A stretch of DNA of 64,000 nucleotides from Parus major. Its lineage: Eukaryota > Chordata > Aves > Passeriformes > Paridae. The position numbers were made by a program, and so were the translations under genes. Where the stretch lies: positions 88,472,431-88,536,430 of the forward strand of contig NC_031768.1 of the NCBI RefSeq assembly GCF_001522545.3. The letters run 5' to 3'. Below, one piece after another: positions 23,001 through 64,000 of the stretch. The notes below the pieces were generated by a model. It did no database searches, had not been told where the DNA came from, and saw only the letters and a list, made by a program, of their open reading frames with translations. Positions within the stretch are counted from its first letter, which is position 1. Each line of letters opens with the position of its first letter.

Positions 23001-26000
23001 ATATACTGATGTAGAATAAGCTTTAGGAACCAAAACAGATACTTGGTCCACATCCACAGGGCCAAGTCAGCCCATGTGGGAAGCTTTATGCAAATTATAT
23101 AAACAAATTTAGAGACTAAGAAATAAATTATAAAGAATCATTTGGTGGCCAGAGCAGCAATGTAGGCAAAGACCTCCTACATCCAGCTTGGTATGTGAGA
23201 GTTCAGGGAGGCTGTGGTAACACATGCTAGAGCTGTCCAATCTGTGTAACTTGTGAGACGTTTGTGTCCTGGGGAGTTGCAAACTTCAAGCAAAAGCTGT
23301 TCCCAGCCCAGATGCTGCAGTGCAATGAAACTGGAAAGGAGAGCAAAATGAGTTTTATGTTCCTCCCCTTCTTCCTTTCTGAGGGGAAAAAGGACTGAAC
23401 AGTGTTCTCTTGGGGTGGTAGTGGGGGGTTAAGGGGGAGGAAGTGTGCTTTTTTCTTTTCTCTTAATACCTTTCTTCTTCTTTTAGAAATATAAGGAGGA
23501 TGAAAGGCTGTTTCCTTCGCAGTGCTGAGAGCCATGTTAGCTGTTCTAGACAGCTTTTCTGGCCAGTTTTCTAAAACAGAAACAGCTTTCTGAAGCCATA
23601 ATTCAGGAAGCCTCCCTGTTTCAGCAACATTTAAATCTTATGAAAGCAGTATAAAGCAATTAAGTGTGTTCTTAAGGACCCAAGCAAAGAGACTCCACTT
23701 ACTTCCCAATTAAAGCTGAGAAGGTGATGGCTCTTACTGAAAAGATAATTTTTTCCAAATAATTTTCAAGCATTTAAAATAACCACATTTTTAAAACAAA
23801 GCAAGCTGTATTAAAATTAATTCCCTTCTCACTTAATCAGGCTTTAATTAATAAGAATGAAAACCTTTACAGGTCCTCTAGTCGGCCATAGTCTTTCAGA
23901 AAATATCAAGTAGAGAAGAAATGACACATACAAATAGTAATGCCTTTCCACTCCCCACACATTACTGAAGAACAAGTGCAAATGTTCTTTAAGTTGCCCC
24001 AAAATAAAAGGTAACGAATGTTCCTTCTCTTCCTGAAGGAGGTAAAGAGTACACCTCATTTTTAATCACTCCTCCTATACTAGTATTAAAAGTGTGGGCA
24101 TGCAGACATGTTACTGAATCTAGCTACTCCACAGTACATTACAGTGTTAGTACTCCAGTATTAACCATGCATTCTTTCTTACCCTGCTGTATAATCTCAT
24201 AATACACAGGCTTGTTAACCTGTCTCCCAGAAAAGGTAAACTATGCTTTATTTATATAGAGTATCATTCAGAATTGCAAGTGTACTATAAATTCAAGCCT
24301 TAGGTTACTCCACACATGAATTTACAAGTAGTGTTTTTAATAAGCCAAAAAATTCAAGGCTGATCTTGGCATCTTTAGGTTGCCAATATTCCTGAAAATC
24401 TCACCATAAATATTCCTGTCACACACAAAGTCATCACAGATAGCACCATTAACTCTTGCACTAGACCAAATTTCACTTCTTGGAAATGTCAAGCTTACAC
24501 CTACACACTCCTGTTTTCTGAAAAGGTACCCCAAACTGCATACTGTCTCTCTGAATCTGAAATTTGCCTATTCCTCTAACCAGAGGCTTATCAGTATAGC
24601 TGAATTACATCCAGCTTTGCTAGTACAAGTTTTGAGATTGCAACAGCTTCATATTTTAGTTATCAGAAGAAAACTGAAGTTTTTCAGATGGCTCAGCTGC
24701 AAAACATGCAACACATGGGTGTTGTGCAGTCCAGACCATTTGGAGGAAACAAAGGCTGTAGTTTACCAGTATTCCTGATTTGTCTGTTACAGGATTTAAC
24801 CAAAGGGGTTTCAGTGATCTGGTCCACACCTTGGCCTACAAGCATCTTTGGCAGCACAACAGAATGGACAGAGACATGCAGGCAAACAGGAGATGTCTTC
24901 ACCTGACTTCACTGATGGATAACCCATTTTAGGACTGTAAGGTACAACCTTTTATAATAGAGCATAAATCAAATTTCTTCCTCTCCTTTGTTTATGAGAG
25001 TAGTGGAGGTGATTTTAAATAAACCGGTATAAACACCTAGTGATCAGCTGTCCTACTTTAGTTGGACTTGCTATCTTGCTACAGCATCCAACAATAAACA
25101 AGTTATCAAGATGCATTTACTAAGGTGGTAACCAGCAGAACAAAACCATTTCCTTCAAATATTCCTTATGCAACAAGCAAACCCACAGTACATATAAACA
25201 GGCCAATTCATGGTTCTCACAACTACTGTTTGTGTTCTCAGAACTGCTGGTTGGCTAACACCAGTCTGTCTGGTTTTTAACCTTCCAATGATATGAGGAT
25301 ACAGATCCACACAGATCCAGGGGCATAATTAAACAGTAGTGATCTCTCACCAAAGTCATGGCAACGCACATTCCAGACACACTATTAAGATCTGGATGCA
25401 CAACCCTCTCCTGTCATTCCTCCTGAAATTTATATTTATTCCTGAAAACTGAGCCATGAAAAATCTGAAGGGTGGTTCATAGTTGGGATATTTAGCAATG
25501 TTATCGCTGCATTCAACCCCAAACTTCTCTATTGTTCTGCTACATCAGCTGGTGATCCTACCCCATTTTTCCTTTCCATACAGTCAGCGCACCTCAGCAG
25601 GCACAGGCTGTGTATCCAAGACTTTAGTGAAAAACAAGGATATGGTGGGAATATCATGCAGCCTGTTTCTTTGAACAAGTGAAGACTGATTTTTGTTTTT
25701 TTCTGGATAATAAAAGAAAAACTCAAAAAGAGAAAAATTGACACCGGCCAAGAGATGGGCTGGGGGAAATGTTAATGGATGCTGGCAAGTCTACTGTGCA
25801 GCTTTCCCAGGTTAGCAACTGCATCACTATTTACAAACACTGGGAAGATACCTTTCTGCAAACTAAAATGATGCAAGACTTTCTCGTTACATCCCCTATG
25901 AAGCTAAATTCCTACTTCTTCATTAAAGCTGTGTAATAAAAGGTGTTTCATACAGCACACACACTAGGTCAGTATCATCCCAGAATGAAATCTTGACTAA

Positions 26001-26479
26001 GGCAGTAACACACTGCACAGCAGGGTTTTAAGCTCTGACGAAAATAAAATAAAGATTTGGAGGCTCTGAGCAACTCCAGTCGGTATAAGGGGGTGGGGGA
26101 AGGGCAGCATGTGGTTTGGGGTATTTTCACCAAATGTTAAATCACACAGAATATTTCACTCGTCTCCAGTGTGAGATCACGACATGACTCCTCTGTAATG
26201 AATTCTTTATCTTGGCAGCTCTCCTGTTTTCTCCCAACAGTGCCTCCCTCTCCCCTTCTGGTCCCAGTGCTGTAACATATGGTAGTGTTTGCAGAGCCAC
26301 TTGGGCCTGGGAGCAGGCCTGGCTGCCCACACCTGCGCACCCCCGCCTCGCCGCTCGGGTCTCGCTCCAGCGCCGGCACAGAGCTGGCTCCTCCAGCCTC
26401 CTCAGGGTACTCCACTCAGGGTGCTGCCATTTGGCCCTGGGGACGAGATGTGTCACTTGGTGCCCAGGGTATTAATTCA
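20078..26479. other. Intergenic, no gene seen
   Basis: Several short open frames (up to 104 codons) on both strands, none with a recognisable motif. An 18-T run lies at 21672-21689. Overlapping frames on both strands at 26137-26569 come from a modestly GC-rich patch before the CR1 copy and look like chance. Confidence 0.55.
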
Positions 26480-26917
26480 ACAGAATTCAACAGAATGATT
26501 AGGTTGGAAGAGACCTCCAAGATCAAGTCCAACCCATGCCCTATCACGACAACTAGACTATGGCACTGAGTGCCACATCCAGTCTTGTTTTAAACACATC
26601 CAGAGGTGGTGACTCCACCACCTCCCTGGGCAGACCATTCCAGTACTTTATTATTCTTTCCATGATAAACTTTTTCCTAATATCCAACCTATATTTCCCT
26701 TGGCGCAGCTTGAGATTGTGTCCTCTCGTTCTATCAGCTGCTGCCTGGTGAAAGAGACCAACCCTCACCTGGCTACAGCCACATTTCAGGGAGTTTTGGA
26801 GGGTGATAAGGTCACCTCTGAGTCTCCTTTTCTCCAGGCTAAACAACCCCAGCTCCCTCAGCCATTCCTTATAGGACTTGTGTTCCAAGCCCCTCACTCA
26901 TGAGATGTCACTTGGTG
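26445..26917. repeat. Possible target-site duplication flanking a CR1 copy
   Basis: The left flank at 26445-26462 reads 'gagatgtgtcacttggtg' and the right flank at 26902-26917 reads 'gagatgtcacttggtg'. They are identical apart from a TG dinucleotide missing on the right. The pair brackets the CR1 copy, with the right copy directly at its truncated 5' end. CR1 insertions often lack clear target duplications, so this pair is worth recording. Confidence 0.55.
26480..26901 (-). repeat. CR1 LINE, 5'-truncated
   Basis: The antisense CR1 3' end begins with two 'aattcaacag' tail repeats, then 'attaggttggaagagacctc' and the familiar 'caccacctccctgggcagac' and 'tctccaggctaaacaacccc' blocks. It stops at the truncated 5' end near 26901. 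An antisense 114-codon frame at 26553-26897 encodes a relic of the C-terminal part of the CR1 reverse-transcriptase ORF. The copy is comparatively well preserved, but too short to be active. Confidence 0.95.
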
Positions 26918-27039
26918 TCTGTGTGCCTGCCCAACACTCTCCACACAGCCTCAGTGAGGCTTCTTTGAGCAGCCGTGATGGAGACGGCTCATGTCTCAAA
27001 AATGATGCTAAAAGTACCCCAAGGCCCCAAAAGAATGCA

Positions 27040-27395
27040 CAGGATCCATCAGGTTAGAAGGAACCACAGTGGATCTTCCAATTCAACCTCCATGCAGAGT
27101 TCCTGGAACCACATGGCACAGAACTGGGTTCAATTGGTTCTTGCCTATCTCCAGTGAGTGAGGACTCCGCAACTCCTCCGGGCAACCTGTTTCAGTGTGT
27201 GGTCACAGCAAAGTTCACACTCTCATTTAGGTGTACCTTCCTGTGCATCAGTTCATTCCCGTTGCCTCTTGTCCTGTGCCCTGGGATCACCGAGCAGAGC
27301 CTGGCTTCACGCTCTGACAACCCCTTTAGATACTCATAGCCACTGAAGATGTCCCCTCCCGAGGCTGAGCAGTTCCAGCTGCCCCAGCCTTTCCC
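27040..27395 (-). repeat. CR1 LINE fragment abutting the SPAG17 CpG island
   Basis: A second antisense CR1 piece, more diverged than its left neighbour. It starts near 'atcaggttagaaggaaccac' and runs through 'cttgtcctgtgccctgggat' to 'ccagctgccccagcctttcc'. Its truncated 5' end lies directly against the GC-rich block of the SPAG17 promoter, about 125 bp before the start codon. The long antisense frame at 27192-27863 joins this relic to the GC-rich island and is not a gene. Confidence 0.85.
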
Positions 27396-27462
27396 CGTCG
27401 GAGCGGTGCGGCGGCGCCGTGCCCAGCGCTGCCCCGGCGGGCCGGCTCCGCCCGCGGCCGCG

Positions 27463-27476
27463 GTCTCCGGGGCGAC
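27463..27476 (+). promoter_or_regulatory. Candidate degenerate RFX X-box
   Basis: GTCTCC-GG-GGCGAC has the 6-2-6 geometry of the RFX X-box. The left half fits GTHNCC fully and the right half fits RGNAAC with one mismatch. Both half-sites read in opposite directions almost identically. It lies 43-56 bp before the start codon. RFX factors drive motile-cilia genes, so the position is sensible, but a GC-rich island can give such a match by chance. Confidence 0.35.
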
Positions 27477-27518
27477 GCGTGGGGCCGCCGGGGCTGCCGC
27501 TGCCGCCGCCGCCCCGCC

Positions 27519-63349
<35,831 letters not shown>

Positions 63350-64000
63350 GTAAGTTTAAAGGATGAAAGCATCTGTCTGTAGTTGCTCACTCTGTCAAAC
63401 CATTCATTCATCTGACAGCACAGATCCTCAAAATTATTTGTGCAGTTAGCTGAAGATATTGTGTATCCTGGTGAGCACATTGTGGAAGTGCAGTGAAAGT
63501 GAAAACTGCAGTAGCGATAACCAAATTCTTTAATAAATCAGTTTTTCTATTTGTTCCTAGTCACAGTCAGATTCAAAAGATTCTAGTAATTTTGTTAGAT
63601 CTCTAATTCGTTAGACTTTTTTTTATAAATATTGTCTAAAGTGTTCACAGAATCACAGAATATCCTGAGTTGGAAGGGACCCACAAGGATTACTGAGTCC
63701 AACTTAGCCCTGCACAGGATGTCACACCATGTGCCTGAAACTCTTTTCCAAATGCTTCTTGAACTGTCAGGCTTGGTGCTGTGACCACTTTCCTGGGGAG
63801 CCTGTTCCCAGGGTGCCAAACCACCCTCTGGGTGAAAATTTCTCTAATACCCAACCTAAAACTCCCCTTACTCAAGGTGAGGCTGCCCCAGAGCAGAACA
63901 GAGTGGGACAATCCCCTCCCTCGTCCAGCTGTCCATGCTGTGCTTGATGCACCCCAGGACATGGTTGGCCCTCCTGGCTGCCTGGGTATGCCTGGCTCAT
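63350..64000 (+). other. SPAG17: Start of SPAG17 intron 9, runs off window
   Basis: It begins with GTAAGT. The first 295 bases are AT-rich and plain; the remainder is the CR1 copy at 63646-64000. The next exon is outside the window. Confidence 0.8.
63646..64000 (-). repeat. CR1 LINE, cut by right window edge
   Basis: The antisense CR1 starts with the classic tail 'cacagaatcacagaatatcc' then 'tgagttggaagggacccaca'. It continues with 'ggggagcctgttcccagggt' and 'accccaggacatggttggcc'. It resembles the subfamily of the fragment at 1-255. Well preserved, so probably one of the youngest repeats here. Confidence 0.95.

Noticed and set aside
26553..26897. 114-codon antisense frame resembling a protein
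   Set aside because: It is the decayed C-terminal part of CR1 reverse transcriptase within a truncated LINE, not a host gene.
1..27000. Coding exons of TBX15, WDR3 or GDAP2 (known neighbours in mammals)
   Set aside because: No T-box, WD-repeat or macro-domain coding segment could be found in either strand of the upstream region.

Overview
The window looks like a stretch of bird nuclear chromosome. Most dispersed repeats I can name are CR1 LINE pieces, all 5'-truncated with the typical avian CR1 3' ends. The background is AT-rich and intron-dense, and there is a single compact CpG island. I see no bacterial, organellar or viral gene organisation. CR1 copies of clearly different age are present, which is the usual avian pattern. 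The species cannot be fixed from this sequence.

There is one protein-coding gene, SPAG17, on the + strand. It encodes a large axonemal central-pair (C1a projection) protein, orthologous to Chlamydomonas PF6. I could assemble its first nine coding exons, from a start codon at 27519 inside the CpG island to a donor at 63350. They form one open frame of 401 codons plus one base, and the intron phases agree across every junction. Human SPAG17 is about 2,200 residues, so this is roughly the N-terminal fifth; the rest lies beyond the right edge. Intron 8 appears to use a non-canonical GC-AG donor. The exon 2 acceptor is unusually weak and sits in an AT palindrome.

Layout. Positions 1-26.4 kb are intergenic, with no supportable gene and very little recognisable repeat. 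Several patches look like conserved non-coding or regulatory DNA (about 2.3-2.7, 8.1-8.5, 10.7-10.9 and 15.0-15.6 kb), and a near-perfect 22-bp hairpin lies at 9.48 kb. In mammals the 5' side of SPAG17 faces a long gene-poor interval toward TBX15, so this stretch may be part of that interval. That is inference from synteny. Positions 26.5-27.4 kb carry two CR1 fragments back to back, the second running up to the CpG island. Positions 27.4-27.8 kb hold the promoter and exon 1, including a candidate degenerate RFX X-box 43-56 bp before the ATG, fitting for a ciliary gene. Positions 27.6-64 kb are SPAG17 introns and exons, with CR1 insertions in introns 2, 6 and 9 and older CR1 remnants in introns 4 and 5.

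No new enzymatic or defence system is visible. The most useful leads are the hairpin, the non-canonical splice sites, the CR1-promoter juxtaposition and the candidate regulatory patches upstream. Statements about human or Chlamydomonas proteins come from general knowledge, because no alignment could be run.
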